Source of the DNA: Margaritispora aquatica
Lineage: Eukaryota; Ascomycota; Leotiomycetes; Helotiales; Discinellaceae
NCBI GenBank assembly: GCA_007644065.1
Contig: VJWN01000009.1
Coordinates: 1,054,001-1,118,000, forward strand
DNA: 64,000 nt
Reading direction: 5' to 3'
This document shows, one piece after another, positions 1 to 10,663 of this stretch. Below the pieces are notes generated by a model. It worked only from the letters and a program-made list of their open reading frames with translations. It made no database searches and was not told the DNA's origin. Both the position numbers and the translations under genes were made by a program. Each line of letters opens with the position of its first letter. The stretch's first letter is position 1.

Positions 1-683
1 GAGTGTGAAGTTGGCCAGCTCCAGCCAGAGCCTCCTGCTCAAATGCCAGAAAGACTTCATTGCGTAAAGCAGAGTCCTCTACCATTCTCCTTTCGACTAG
101 CTTTGCCTTAGCATTTTTCCTTGCTTCCACTCGTTGGTCATATGCCGTTGTCATTGCAACATCCAAAGATTCTTCTTGCTTGTCAAAGTGCTCATCCAGC
201 TCTCGTTCTCGAACTCCTATGCTCTCTTTGAAAGAAATGGTTGCGAGTCGATGACGTTCTTGAAGCGCAGCCACTTCTTTCGCATGCTTTGCTTTCAATG
301 CCTGTTACACTTGTCAGAACCAATATATGTATATATTTAACTTGTAAGTAAACAATGGACTTTGGATTGCGGAGGTGTGTCTCTTCTAATACTTGGCAAT
401 ATCACATCGCAAGGAATATGCCGTCAAGTCTTGTCTCCTTGAATTCTCAGCGCCGACAAGCAGTAAGAAAACATACCTGAACAGCCTTCAAGCTTTCAGC
501 AATCATGTTCTGACGATGAACATGCCTGCGAGTTTCAAGATTGGCTAGAGCCTTGAGACGACTCTCCTCTGCGACCGCATCTTCTTCCTTCTCCCTCGCA
601 GCACGATCTGCATCGTCCTGGATACGGGCGGCGGCTGCATTTTTGTGTTTTTGCAGCAGGCTTTGGTAGTAACCTGAATGCAT
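1..683 (-). CDS. coiled-coil protein, 5' part only (runs off window)
   Basis: Not a family I recognise. The start is the ATG at 683-681 (MHSGYYQSLLQ...), because the frame upstream of it reads like 5' UTR. Exon 1 is 477..683. It ends after a whole CAG codon at a GTATGT donor, and exon 2 resumes at 301 after a CAG acceptor and stays open to base 1. The roughly 170 visible residues are almost all charged and helical (runs of Ala, Glu, Lys, Arg, Gln with AREKEEDAVAEESRLKAL-type heptads). A long coiled coil, structural or scaffolding, is therefore the only supported statement. The C-terminal part lies to the left of the window. The strand and the intron are well supported because the phase is kept exactly. 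The function is unknown. Confidence 0.75.
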
Positions 684-1643
684 GTTGATTGACTGGATTC
701 GAGATCCTAATGTGGCAGAGATGTGAGGTGTTGTAAGTAGGTGAATTGTTGAAGAAATTTTGGCATATGATTGGAAAGGGATTCTTGAGGTACTATGACA
801 AGCAAGCGAGGAAGGAGCGAAAGGGAACGCCAAAACGATACAAACCATTGAAATACGAGGTGGAAATGGAACTGAAGTCACCTATGGTGGTGCACAGGTA
901 GCAAATAATCGTAAGCTGACTGAATATAAGTAGGTAAGGAGTTGCCTTTAAGATCTGTCTTTCACCCTCTATCACCTATAATTTGAGCATGACCGGTCCA
1001 CGCGATGTCTCGCGAGGGCTTTCATATGAACAACACTCCTCTCCACTTGGAGACTACCATTTAGGAGCATAATAGTCTATGCTTGATGTTGGATTTGATC
1101 TGAGCAAGATACACACAAATCGAGAAGAGAAAGTAAAGCAACACCTTGCAAGATGATACCTGGATTCGGTGCCGAACAGTTAACGCTGATAAGAATGAAC
1201 AAAAATTGGGGGTTCACGAGACCGGGAAAAAGATATTCATACAATCACTCAACCTACATTCCCGTATCTCATATTGCAACTCTAAACCATTCAAAACCTA
1301 CACAGCAGGATGAAGCCAAGTACCATAATCCGATATGGCATCAGCTTGAGATACTCCCAAAGTTCATCAAGCATCCGATCCCATAACCATCTCACAGTCC
1401 CCTTAACGCCAGAAAGCAAAAGAAGCAAATCGCTATGTTAGCATGAATAGCTATGCTCGTATCATCAAATTTCCCACCCCTATGCACCCCCTTATGCGCC
1501 CACCTATACGCCGAGATCCATGCTGCCCTGTGATGATTTAGGAAATACCGGTACTCCTTGGTGAACGAGCTGGAGCCACTCCATCCTCGCTATGCTGTGG
1601 ACTATGTGCTGAGAAGGGAATCATGTAATGTAGTTCAAGCGAT
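684..1643. other. intergenic: promoter of coiled-coil gene and 3' flank of RING gene
   Basis: About 960 bases between two same-strand genes. It should contain the 5' region of the coiled-coil gene and the 3' UTR of the RING gene. A 77-codon plus-strand ORF at 1153-1386 has no splice context or recognisable motif, and I treat it as chance. No repeat or RNA gene is visible. Confidence 0.6.
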
Positions 1644-2821
1644 CTATAGAAATACGCCAACCCATTTGTCCTTGGCTTTGACATCAACCTCGCAGTCATC
1701 AACTGCACATCTGAGGGTTTTCTTCTTGCCAGGACCAGAAAATTCCTCAAAGGCAATCTCAGGGTGTTTCTTGGCGTCATTGCGGCGCTGATAGCAACTG
1801 TTGCAGTAGACCTGTTATATATTAGCCCATGTATCAAATATGAAATTAAAAGTAAACTTACATGACCACACTCTTTGACGACCCAAAATGGATGTTCCTC
1901 ACGATCTTTTCTCGATGGTGCCCTTCCGCCCTTCTTCTTCAGTGGTTCCTCCGTTTCCTTATCGTGCACTAATTCATCTTCACAGCTGGGGCAAATGACC
2001 GTATCAGTTTCTACAGGAGAGCGTGTAAAGTTGTCGCGAGCTGCAGGTGGGGCTTCAAACACTAGCTTCTGGTTTTGCCAAGCTGGTCCGTAGTTCATAT
2101 TTCCAGGCATTGGTTGGAATGCTCCCCCATGCTGCTGAAGCTGCTGCATAAAATCAAGCCCTCTTTGATGCATCGCCGGAAAATTGCCATTACCCAAACC
2201 AAATCCGCCATATGCCCTTGCGTGAGCCTCTATCAACCCCCCCAGAAGCTGTCGTTGAGGTTCCACAGGACGTCCCGCAGCTGCAACTGGTGGTTGAACG
2301 TGAACAAGGCGGGGAGGCGGTGGAAGTCGGGGCATGAAGAGCGGAGGTGATTCCTCGCGGCGCCTCGCTGGTTGTCGTAGATTAGAGTGTGGTTGTCTTC
2401 GACCAGTCGTCCGTGGGTGGACAATTTCCACAGCATCTGCTCCATCGTCCGTCAAATCAATCAAATCCTCGATGTTTATAGCATCACTTCTACCAAGTTG
2501 AGGTGGCCTTTGAGATCTCGAAGCATCTGCACCGTTTCGTGATGTAACAGGGGTATCATCTGAATCATTGGTCAAGTCGATCACAGTCTGGGAGGCTCTG
2601 TGTACCAGACGAGGGCGAAGTTGAGATTGTGGACGATCTGACATCTCTTCGGAGGCTCTTTGCGAATAAGGGTTGTGAGGATGTGAGATCCTTCGAGGCT
2701 CAAAGTACGGAGGTATGTTCTCGCTCGCAGCTAAAGTAAAGTTTGGTCCAGTAAGGAAACTTGAGGTTGCTGGGTCGCCGAAGTTTAATGGAGAAGGCGA
2801 CAAAGTTGCTGAGTGTGACAT
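1644..2821 (-). CDS. RING-finger protein with SUMO-interacting motifs (candidate SUMO-targeted ubiquitin ligase)
   Basis: Two exons, 1862..2821 and 1811..1644, joined in phase 0 through GTAAGT and CAG, giving 375 residues. The N-terminal two thirds is disordered and rich in Pro, Arg and Gln. It carries two hydrophobic-acidic motifs, VIDLTND near residue 80 and EDLIDLTDD near 115, which match the SUMO-interacting motif consensus. The C-terminus has a zinc-binding arrangement: CPSC, then CGHVYCNSC split by the intron at CGH, then a Cys-x4-Cys pair. This is a RING-type layout with a long middle loop. A RING after tandem SIMs is the organisation of Slx8/Rfp-type STUbLs, which ubiquitinate sumoylated nuclear proteins; that assignment is inference. 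If the intron is missed, the ORF reads on into a false 110-residue tail. Confidence 0.8.
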
Positions 2822-3648
2822 ATCTGTATATGATCTCTGTGGGTTGTTGTATTCATGTTAGCATTCACTTTAGATTTTAGTTGCGCAGAAGTGACCCAAA
2901 ACTGCAAGTGTGGGTGGGCCCAGACTTGCCTTGTGGCGATGGGGATTTGGCTCCCAAAGGTCCATTACATTCACTCCGTAAGGTCAGTCAGATCTCGCAG
3001 ATGCGAGTAGACCAAGATAGAGAATCTGTAGTTGAATTCGGTTTTCTGCTGGCTGCGAAGTCGTGGAGAGTCGTAAGGGCAACGAGTTGTAAGGGAGTAC
3101 AGGATCGTCTTGGGTTGTGATTTCGTTGTCTTTCGAGGTTGGAGAATCGTCACAAGGGTCGAGCGGTTAGCGCCAAGCCTTTAAGTCCGATATGTTTGCC
3201 TTTGCCTTCTCGCTTTGCCTTCTCGCTTTGCCTTCACAGTTACAGCCTTGAGGTGAGATGACTCGCCATAGCCTATTGAATTGCCACTTTTATTTGTAAT
3301 CTCACTTTGCAATAAAGAACAATGTCGAAGTTGAAATTATGAAAGGATTAACATCAATAAAATGCTCATATGAAGGCTAACAGAACCCTAGCTCAACATA
3401 TACTTGTTCTTAGACACTAAGTCAGAACCGCCGAGCAAGTTCAGCGCCTATTTAGCGACGCACAGGAAATTACAACACAACCAACTAGACAAACGATGAT
3501 CGCAATTCCTTCTGGTATTGAGGTACAACGCATACCGGTTGTGCAGTCTTTCTAGAAATACATGCAAGTACGACTATTCGAATTTCGCTTTTCCTAGAAG
3601 CCTCTTGATGAGTCCAAACGCCGTAAATACATCCGTTGCTCACTGAGC
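2822..3648. other. intergenic between RING gene and PRP19
   Basis: 827 bases holding the RING-gene promoter and PRP19 3' sequence. The only structure seen is a short direct repeat at 3201-3235, listed separately. Small ORFs on both strands show no coding features. Confidence 0.6.
3201..3235. repeat. 13-bp tandem repeat, 2.7 copies
   Basis: The unit TTTGCCTTCTCGC occurs at 3201-3213 and 3214-3226, with a 9-base partial copy after it. It is pyrimidine-rich and lies about 380 bases upstream of the RING-gene start, so it is probably a promoter microrepeat. Confidence 0.8.
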
Positions 3649-5281
3649 TCATCCAAGTATCGTTACAACACCATCCGCATTGACAGTGATCAGAGTCTTT
3701 GCCTCTGGACCCCATTGCACAGCAGTGGCAGGAACCGCCGTGCTTATGACATCAGACCAGGACTTCGAGGTTTTGGTGTATTGAGAGATAGTGAGTCCAC
3801 GAGGACCTGAAGCAGCCAAATATTGCCCTGTGTAGTCCCATCGAATGCTGTCCACTTGTCCACCAATCTCTAGCACCTTAATCTGAGCAGCAGCTCCCGT
3901 CTTTCTGATGTCGAAGATGATAACACTGTTTGATTCTTTGGCTACAGCCGCGAACCAAATACCATTTTCGGAGAAAATAAGATCCTGGACAGGTGCTCCG
4001 AGATCAAAAACAGCAGCACTTTCGCCCGTTTTGACATGGAAGATCTTAATTTGACCATCGGCTCCTCCAGCAGCAAATATATGTCCATCAGGATGGAATG
4101 CGGCGGCGGTGAGTTCTGAAACGGCGTTAGCATATGACATGAACAGTGATTTGGAGATTTCCCATACCCGAGTCAGTGTAGACCTGGTTGATGGCCTTTC
4201 CTGCAACCAGATCATAGAATACGAAGCTCTTGTCCACCCCAACAGAAGCTAGAATATCCCCTGACGGGTGGAGTGCGAGACTGTTTGCACAGCCAGCATG
4301 TGATTTGAAGGTAACCTCGTCGTCTCCAAACACCTTCACAGCCCCCGAGGTGGTAGCAACAACAGGTCGACTTCCAAACCATACAGCATCTGTAATAGCA
4401 CTACCGGCCTTGTAGACCTGCTGCACCTTGTTGTCTGAGATGGAGTAAACTCCCGCTACACCATCTGATCCCCCAACGATAGCAAGTTGGCCAGCCTCGT
4501 CCACAGCCAGCGACTTTGCACCAGGGTACAAAGGCTCTGAGGCAGCAGCCACGCCAAACTTCTCAATGAGTTCAGAATCCGCCCATTCATTCGGTACGGG
4601 CCTCTTCTTCCTGCTCTTAGATAACCTAGTCCATGTCAGTACTTCAACTGCCATAACAAAACGAGCCAAAAACATACCTCTCTTGTGTAGCATCAATCTT
4701 TGCGACCAAGTCCTCCGACATGCCCTCATTATCAATCACCATCGCATCTCCACCTCCATTGCCAGCTCCAATCGTAACCTTAGATAACGCATCTCTAGCC
4801 TCGTCCCTCTCCCTCGTCAACCGTGCAATAACCCTCACAGCAGCATCATGCTGATACAGCGCTGTCGCCAACTCCTGTCTCGTAGATTGCAGTTGCTGCC
4901 TTAATGTGAATGTTTCCAGAGCCAAAGCATCCCATTCGTTTTGGAAAGTCGACAGCAGCGATGGGATGGAGGTAAGCGTGGGAGGGCGCGGCGTAACTAT
5001 TTTCTCGGACTTCAAGCTGATCAGATCAGACACCTCCAACTCCTCTCCATTGACCGGATCCTTGTGGTTCTCTGCAATATACGCCTCGATCAAACGCTTC
5101 TCGTAGACAATTCCTGGAGCATAATTAGTCGCGGTCGCCTGTAGATTCTTGGATTCGCGACTTCGTACCTGATTTCGAGGATGCAACTGGGTATTGTGGA
5201 GCTTCGCCGGATACTAGCAACTGTTAGAATAAATCCTTTCCATTACATATACACTTGGGGGAACTTGCTAGAGCACAACAT
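3649..5281 (-). CDS. PRP19: Prp19 pre-mRNA-splicing factor / U-box E3 ubiquitin ligase
   Basis: Core subunit of the Prp19 (NineTeen) complex, which stabilises the activated spliceosome through ubiquitination. Five exons: 5281..5269, 5213..5169, 5113..4678, 4625..4168 and 4115..3649. The spliced N-terminus reads [13 protein letters not shown] followed by [12 protein letters not shown] and DPVNGEEL, the family's U-box signature. It is followed by the Prp19 tetramerisation coiled coil (Glu/Arg/Ala-rich, around residues 60-140), a linker with [10 protein letters not shown], and a seven-blade WD40 region to the C-terminus. Intron 1 has GC-AG ends (GCAAGT donor) after an exon of only 13 nt. It is accepted because it alone restores the conserved start. 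The other introns have GT-AG ends and correct phases. The gene is divergent from the OHCU decarboxylase, with a 216-bp shared promoter. Confidence 0.95.
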
Positions 5282-5497
5282 TTTGAAATCGCGTTGAAAA
5301 TTGAACAATGGAATTCGGCGCGGTCCTCAACCTCGCTGTTCTGCGATGCTGCGAAATTTACGGAGCTAGCCGGATTGGGACCAAGTGGGTCTCAGATGCT
5401 ATCAGTATCTTGATCTCAAAAGCTTCATCATTCCCATATCAAGCAATAATTCCATATCCTTTAATTTTCTCTCTAAATTTCTAGTCAATCTATCAAG
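5282..5497. promoter_or_regulatory. divergent promoter PRP19 / OHCU decarboxylase
   Basis: 216 bases between the two start codons, so both 5' UTRs and both core promoters must lie here. The stretch before the plus-strand start (5445-5495) is T-rich and pyrimidine-rich, as is common before fungal starts. No TATA box or named operator could be identified with confidence. Confidence 0.6.
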
Positions 5498-6147
5498 ATG
5501 TCGGTCTCCAGTCTCCCTCCAATTTCTAGCATTCCAAATCTCACCACAATCGATCGTGCCTCAATCTTGGATGCATTATTTGAACCCTGTGTTGCTCTCC
5601 ACACACTATCTGTTGATCCTCTACATACGACTAGCTTTGAATCGTATAACGATTTAATTGCGAGTGTCGGGGTTCAGCTTACGGATTTGTCTGAGAGTGC
5701 ATCGACAAGTGATACTGAATGGCTGGATAAGATCCTTGGAGCTCATCCAAGACTTGGGGAGAAGAAAGTCGAAAGTGCTCAGTCTCAAGCTGAGCAAGCT
5801 CAGTTGAATACTGGAGGAGAAGAGCAGGCAAAGAAGTTGCGAGACTTAAACATCGAGTATGAGGAGAAGTTTCCGGGACTCAAATATGTGTAAGTCACTT
5901 TAACTCATATTTCATTGAATGACTTACTAACACCTCACAGAGTTTTTGTGAATGGAAGGTCAAGACCAGTAATCATGGAGAACATGCGGTCACGAATAGA
6001 CAGGGGTGATATCAAGCTCGAGCGAGCAGAGGCCATCCAGGTATGCACTCCTCAGTATACAGCAGTTAAAATTTATGTACTAACACAGCTATCGTAAAGG
6101 CTATGTGTGACATCGCTGCGGACCGCGCAGTCAAACTCCAACAGTAA
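5498..6147 (+). CDS. 2-oxo-4-hydroxy-4-carboxy-5-ureidoimidazoline (OHCU) decarboxylase
   Basis: Converts OHCU to S-allantoin, the last step of urate oxidation in purine catabolism. Three exons, 5498..5889, 5941..6040 and 6100..6147, with GTAAGT/CAG and GTATGC/AAG boundaries and exact phases, give 179 residues. Family marks seen in the translation are GAHPRLGEKK (the His-Pro catalytic region) and YEEKFPGLKY followed across intron 1 by VVFVNGRSRP, then a helical tail rich in Arg and Asp. The length matches the single-domain family (about 160-180). The protein ends in Leu-Gln-Gln rather than a clear peroxisomal PTS1, so location is open. Convergent with the next gene, 142 bases away. Confidence 0.93.
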
Positions 6148-6288
6148 TGAAAATTATGCACCTGATGCTCCAGCTAAAATGCCTTGACCTCCCAGATATT
6201 TTGCCCAGATGCCGTGCCATGCCATATACCGAACCATGCAAAAGAGTACTCATAACGAAATTACACATCTGTTCGCTTCCCTTCAACT

Positions 6289-7089
6289 TCAAATTGTGAC
6301 CCGGCTGAAATACCCATCAACCCTCCGATCCTCCTTCAACATCTCGGCGATGGAGTCCTCAGGTGGTGGGGTCGGTGGTTCTTCAGGCAAGTCCTCCTTC
6401 GAGATACCATCGATCCCATCCAATGCGTCGAGCAACTCATAATCCTCTCCACCAGGGCCAGTGGGATGCATTATATTGAAATCGCATACGAAACCATCAC
6501 TCCCTTCTCCATCTTCATCCTCGTCATCCAGTCCGAGGAAGTCCTCTTCCAAGTCCAGAGCGTCGTAGTTGGAGAGACCCAGTGGTGAAGGCGGCAGGGG
6601 AGGATCCTGGAGACGTGGAGGTTTCACAAGCACAATCTCTCTCAAAGACAAACTCTCCCTCTCCCTCCTCTTCTCCTGCTCCAACCTCATGAAGTCCTTG
6701 GCAGCATCCATCCTCATCCTGACCCTGTTCATGATTGCACACTTCCTCAGCACGCTCTTTCCATGGTGTCTCTTGTCCCTCGCACCCCAGACCGAGATCT
6801 TACTGATGCCATTTCCAACATTGCTTGCAGCAATATTGGACGCCGGCTGCGAAAATGGACGACTCAGTCTTGACGTGATGAGATGAAGACGCAAGCGTCT
6901 CTTCTTCCTTCCCTCATTACCACCACCACCATCGACGTCAGAGAGCGCACGGCGACGCTTGAAAGGCTTGCGGGTTTCAACAGGGACTGTGACTGGTTTG
7001 GCGAACGAGAATTCAAGAAGCGGACCGGCCGAGAATGTGAATGTAAAGGTCTCCTTGGAAGAGTCTGTGGCACAAAAGATGTGTACCAT
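6289..7089 (-). CDS. conserved fungal protein, unknown function
   Basis: Single exon of 266 residues from the first ATG (7089). A GTG two codons earlier is not needed. I recall similar uncharacterised proteins in filamentous ascomycetes but cannot name a domain. Visible features: a hydrophobic/Phe-rich start; a strongly basic block (KRRR, RKKRRLRLHL) around residues 45-75 that could serve as a nuclear or nucleolar signal and is followed by TSRLSRPFS; a helical basic segment (RMRMDAAKDF... EKRRERESLSL) near 125-150; and an acidic Asp/Glu/Gly-rich C-terminal third (LGLDDEDEDGEG) ending with a Pro-rich stretch. A basic module followed by an acidic tail suggests a nuclear protein, by inference only. 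Confidence 0.8.
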   Translation of the reverse strand: MVHIFCATDSSKETFTFTFSAGPLLEFSFAKPVTVPVETRKPFKRRRALSDVDGGGGNEGRKKRRLRLHLITSRLSRPFSQPASNIAASNVGNGISKISVWGARDKRHHGKSVLRKCAIMNRVRMRMDAAKDFMRLEQEKRRERESLSLREIVLVKPPRLQDPPLPPSPLGLSNYDALDLEEDFLGLDDEDEDGEGSDGFVCDFNIMHPTGPGGEDYELLDALDGIDGISKEDLPEEPPTPPPEDSIAEMLKEDRRVDGYFSRVTI

Positions 7090-8453
7090 GCTCACGTGTA
7101 TTGTTGTTGTTTGATAGGTATATAAGCCGACTTTGTGTAACGATTAAACCCCGTTAGAGGGGGTTTTTCATCTCCTCCACAAAGATCAGGACTTGGTCTC
7201 GCTCACTCATGCCTGAGACGACAGGTATGTTGAGTGAGTATTTTTAGTAGCAATGATATTTCTAACGGTGCCAGAAGTTAGAAAAAAGAGGAGTTCGAGA
7301 GGGAAAGGTTGTTCTTATGTAAAAATACGCGAGTGATGTGATATGTAATAGTGAAAGAGAGCGAGGAGCAGAGGGACAAGTCGCCTGCTGTGTGAGATGG
7401 AACAAGGTGGAGACCACAGTATTGGGTCTTGGGCTCATCTCAACCCGCAATTTTCACCTCCCACTTGCGAGGAGACTTTGCGGGGAAACTAGATTTTTAC
7501 CAGGGAGCCCAGTCGTTGCAGATAGAGCCAATGAACCACCCTGCTGGGTGAAGAGGTTGATAGTCACGAGCACCTCATTGCACACGAACTGATTGGCCAG
7601 ATACTGCACAGCCATACCAAAACACACCAAAAGACATCCAAAAACACTCAACATGGGACTGTAGTGGCGTTGTCATGGTCACTCGAAAGCACCCAACACT
7701 CCTTTTCAGGCACTGTCGTGGACCATATTGCTTCTTCCATCAAATTTTTACGTTATTTTGAGGCTGACTGGTGCACTTGCGACCTCGTCACATAAAATGC
7801 ATGGTGCAACGACGAATACCAGGGGAAAAGACCCGTGAACCCACTGATCGTCTTCTCCTATCTGCACATCAATATATTTTGGGCCTGAGTAAAATCCGGG
7901 GGAAGAAGTTCGACGTAACACGAAGCATGACCTTCCCCGGAGATCCTCTCTTCATCTTGGAGCAAACTTGCACATCGATGAACAAAAAGCATATTGATAC
8001 AGGGTAGGAAACAACAAGTTTTCTCTAGAACGATCATGGAAGGAATGAGAAGGACACAAAAACTTCCATTTGTTCTATTTGCCGCCGTCCTGCCGTGGAA
8101 GTGCGGGATTTTGTGAGCTTTGGACCCAGCAATTGGGTTGTCAGTCGTGTTGATGGTGTTCTACAAAAAAAGCGGCGCAATCCGATGTCTCAAGATGTGG
8201 AGAAATCATGCACTGGGGTCCCAGAAAGGCGCTGCGTTGTCTCTGAAGCACATGGTTCTTCCTGAGAGGAACTGGTTGTATTTGGTGATATACGGATGTA
8301 CTCTGAGCAATTTATTTGATGGCTTTTGCCTCAGGAATAAGTACGGTGAATCGAAGCCCCACTCAACAAGTAGGAGCCCAAAAAAAGTCTCCAGGAACTG
8401 TAAAAAAGGGGAGAATTTATATCCGGTCCAAAGGCAAGTATTCTTTTTGAATC
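7090..8453. other. intergenic, 1.36 kb between the 266-aa gene and RRB1
   Basis: Contains the promoter of the 266-residue gene and the 3' flank of RRB1. A 7-bp hairpin lies at 7146-7166. The minus ORF 7454-7654 (66 codons, hydrophobic start) and the plus ORFs at 7771 and 8120 have no splice context, homology or conserved motif that I can see, and are left uncalled. Confidence 0.55.
7146..7168. other. small inverted repeat (hairpin) followed by T run
   Basis: AAACCCC at 7146-7152 pairs with GGGGTTT at 7160-7166 around a 7-base loop, and two more T follow. It looks like a bacterial terminator but lies about 57 bases upstream of a fungal start codon, so it would be a 5' UTR or promoter hairpin. 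Its function is unknown. Confidence 0.5.
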
Positions 8454-9994
8454 TTAGACACTGATGGTCTTGAAGACATTGAAAGCCTCCCCAGTACCCA
8501 TTAAGCAACCTGGTATCTGTGGATGAAAGTGCAGCTCCTTAACTTTCTGCATGTAGTGAACAAAAAGGAGTTGGGGTGGAACTTCGCTAACTCCACCAGT
8601 GTCCTTACTCTCCTCGTCGTCCAGCTCCACTGCCAAATCCCATAGAGTAAGAGTGTCATCACCAGCGGCAACAGCGACTATGCTATCATCTGTTGGGTGC
8701 CACTCGACGCTTGTAATTTGTTCTTTGTGGAAGTTGAAACTTGCCACAGGAGTTGGTTTTGATGATGCTGAGGTAGTGCTTGGCTTCCATTGCCGCAAAT
8801 CCCAAACGGCCCACACACCATCATCTGCTCCTGAGGCAAGGAGATGACTTGTCTGATGAGACCAAGACATGACGTTGACGTCTGTGTCGCTGATCTGGAC
8901 ACTCAAGGCCGCCTTCCTACTCTTACTCCGGACGTCCCAGACCTTAATCGTACCATCGCTCGATGCTGATGCGAATACATTTCGTTCCGAAGGACTCCAT
9001 TGCAGTTCTTCTACACTACCAGTGTGGCCAATTAAGGGACGGTCATCTGTGGCCCATCCTTCTCCAGGTGTCCTAGTGGTAACGTAGATTCTGCCATCAT
9101 TATCACCAGTAATGAGCTTGCCAGTTGAGACCAGCGGCGACCAGTCTAGTGCATATCCTTCCGACTTGTGCATACGCAGAGTAGAGAGAGGTTTGTTTTG
9201 TTGCGGAGTGATACTCATACCTGGGGTATCGAAGGATGTCAGGTGAGGAGTAACGTCATGGATAATAACATGCCCAGCTTCTGTCATAGAGGCAGTCAGC
9301 GTAGTAGGAGGCCTCGAAGAGTCCGAAGCTGGTGTTTGGTGTGCACGTATCCGGTTGGTGGTCGATGTGAAAGGAATAGCTCTAGACTCAAGAATTGGAT
9401 CCGCATCTTCGTCCTCGTCGTCAGATTCCTCGTCATCCTGCTCCCGCTCCATCCTGCTGAGTCCACTGAACTTCATGACCATCAATTGGTTCTCTCGTTC
9501 CCGACCATTCTCTGCCTGAGTTCCTGCTACCGCGTAAACCGTGGCGGGGTATGTTTTGCGATCGTCTCCCAAGCTATCCTTTACAATATCAAATGATAGA
9601 CATGGCCAAGGTGTACTCAATGCATGCAGCATTTCATATGTAGATGTGTCCGGTGATAGAGTCTGGCCTGCTTCTAGCTTGTGCCTGCCGACGATGAATG
9701 TCTGCTGGTCAACATCCATGGCTTCTAGTAACAAAATTAGCATTTCCACCAACTATGCGCCTCAAGAGCTTTTGCGATCCAAATTAACACACCAGCTTTC
9801 TCCTCTGCCTCTCTCTCAGCATCAGGTCTGCCGTCGACTCCTGCCTCTAGAATTTCATCCTCGCTCTCATACTCGTCCTCAAACTCATCCTCAAATTCCC
9901 CCACCTCGTCAGCAATATCAGGCTTTTCCTGTCGCTCGCCACCTTTCAAGGACACGCCGGCAGAATCAGTCTCTTCTGCAGGTCTCTTAACCAT
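8454..9994 (-). CDS. RRB1: ribosome assembly WD-repeat protein Rrb1 (GRWD1 family)
   Basis: Nucleolar chaperone family that binds ribosomal protein uL3 and escorts it into pre-60S particles. Exons 9994..9793 and 9724..8454 join in phase 1 (GTGTGT donor, TAG acceptor) to give 490 residues. The start MVKRPAEETD is followed by an acidic Glu/Asp segment (EFEDEFEDEYESEDE) typical of the family. The histone-H4-binding-like N-domain follows, with YEMLHALSTPWPCLSFDI around residues 90-110. A second acidic patch lies near 170 and then five or more WD40 blades, with clear WD dipeptides in ASSDGTIKVWDVRS, WAVWDLRQW and LTLWDLAVE. It ends with the conserved hydrophobic PGCLMGTG/FNVFK strand. The gene is head-to-head with mitochondrial bS6m, 210 bp apart. 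Confidence 0.94.
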
Positions 9995-10204
9995 CTTGAC
10001 TGTGCGATCGATGAGTCTTGCGAGTTGTGTGTAAAATTGATTATGGCGTAGATGTTGAAAGTCGAGTCGCATCAAAAAAGGTTTGGCGGGGTTGGAATCT
10101 TTTTTTGTGGACCCACGGGCATTCGGAATATCTATAACGCCGTCCAGATTTCATGTGCCAAAGCTCAACATTGACGACAGCACTTTGCAACCAACAACGT
10201 CAAG
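9995..10204. promoter_or_regulatory. divergent promoter RRB1 / mitochondrial bS6m
   Basis: 210 bases separate the two start codons. The region holds both 5' UTRs, including an A/T-rich block (CAAAAAAGG... TTTTTTTG) at 10073-10108. A shared promoter between a cytosolic ribosome assembly factor and a mitochondrial ribosomal protein suggests common growth control. No binding site could be assigned. Confidence 0.55.
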
Positions 10205-10663
10205 ATGCTGTACGAATTGATCGCAATTGTAAGCCTTGCTGAATAGTTCCAAAAAAGCTGTGCGCTAACATCTATCCAGGTCCGACCAGGCAACCTCACT
10301 GAGGTCAAAGAGTACACCTACTCCCAATTTTAACTCCTGATTCCATCTAACAGAGGACCTAGACTCGCCAGAACGGCAGGCGGAATCGTCTTGCGATCAG
10401 GAGGAACTATCCGAGGCATCAGGAACTGGGGAATCTTCAGCTTGCCGAAGAAAACGCGCAAGCATCAAGCGCAATACACCGATGGCCACTACTTCATTAT
10501 GCGATATGACGCCTCGAGCAAGATCCAGATGGACGTGAGGAATACCTTGGGTCTTGATCCACGGATGATCAAGTTCAGCACTGTTAAGCTTGGAGATGGC
10601 ACCCTGGAAAGCACAAGCAGGATATCTGGGAAGATTCCATGGGAGACTCGGGAAGAGTTTTGA
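10205..10663 (+). CDS. MRP17: mitochondrial small-subunit ribosomal protein bS6m (Mrp17)
   Basis: Mitoribosomal 37S protein of the bS6 family. Three exons, 10205..10228, 10280..10311 and 10354..10663 (24, 32 and 310 nt), give 121 residues. The spliced N-terminus MLYELIAIVRPGNLTEVKE is characteristic of this family. It continues with RTAGGIVLRSGGTIRGIRNWG, a Lys/Arg turn, GHYFIMRYDASSK and a C-terminal beta strand ending near PWETREEF. The 24-nt first exon is easy to miss. The frame would otherwise appear to begin at a TTG at 10391. The acceptor of intron 2 (CAG at 10351-10353) keeps frame but leaves a short GPRL insertion relative to what I recall of orthologues, so the exact junction is slightly uncertain. 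Confidence 0.92.

Noticed and set aside
1153..1386. 77-codon plus-strand ORF
   Set aside because: No splice sites, motif or coding look; it lies in the 3' flank of the RING gene.
5222..5281. Alternative PRP19 first-intron donors GTGTAT or GTATAT at about 5250
   Set aside because: They would insert residues SKFPQ into the invariant MLC-ISGEAPQ start; the GC donor gives the conserved sequence.
7454..7654. 66-codon minus ORF with a hydrophobic start, possible secreted peptide
   Set aside because: The hydrophobic stretch is compatible with a signal peptide, but the remainder has no Cys pattern or homologue and no promoter evidence.
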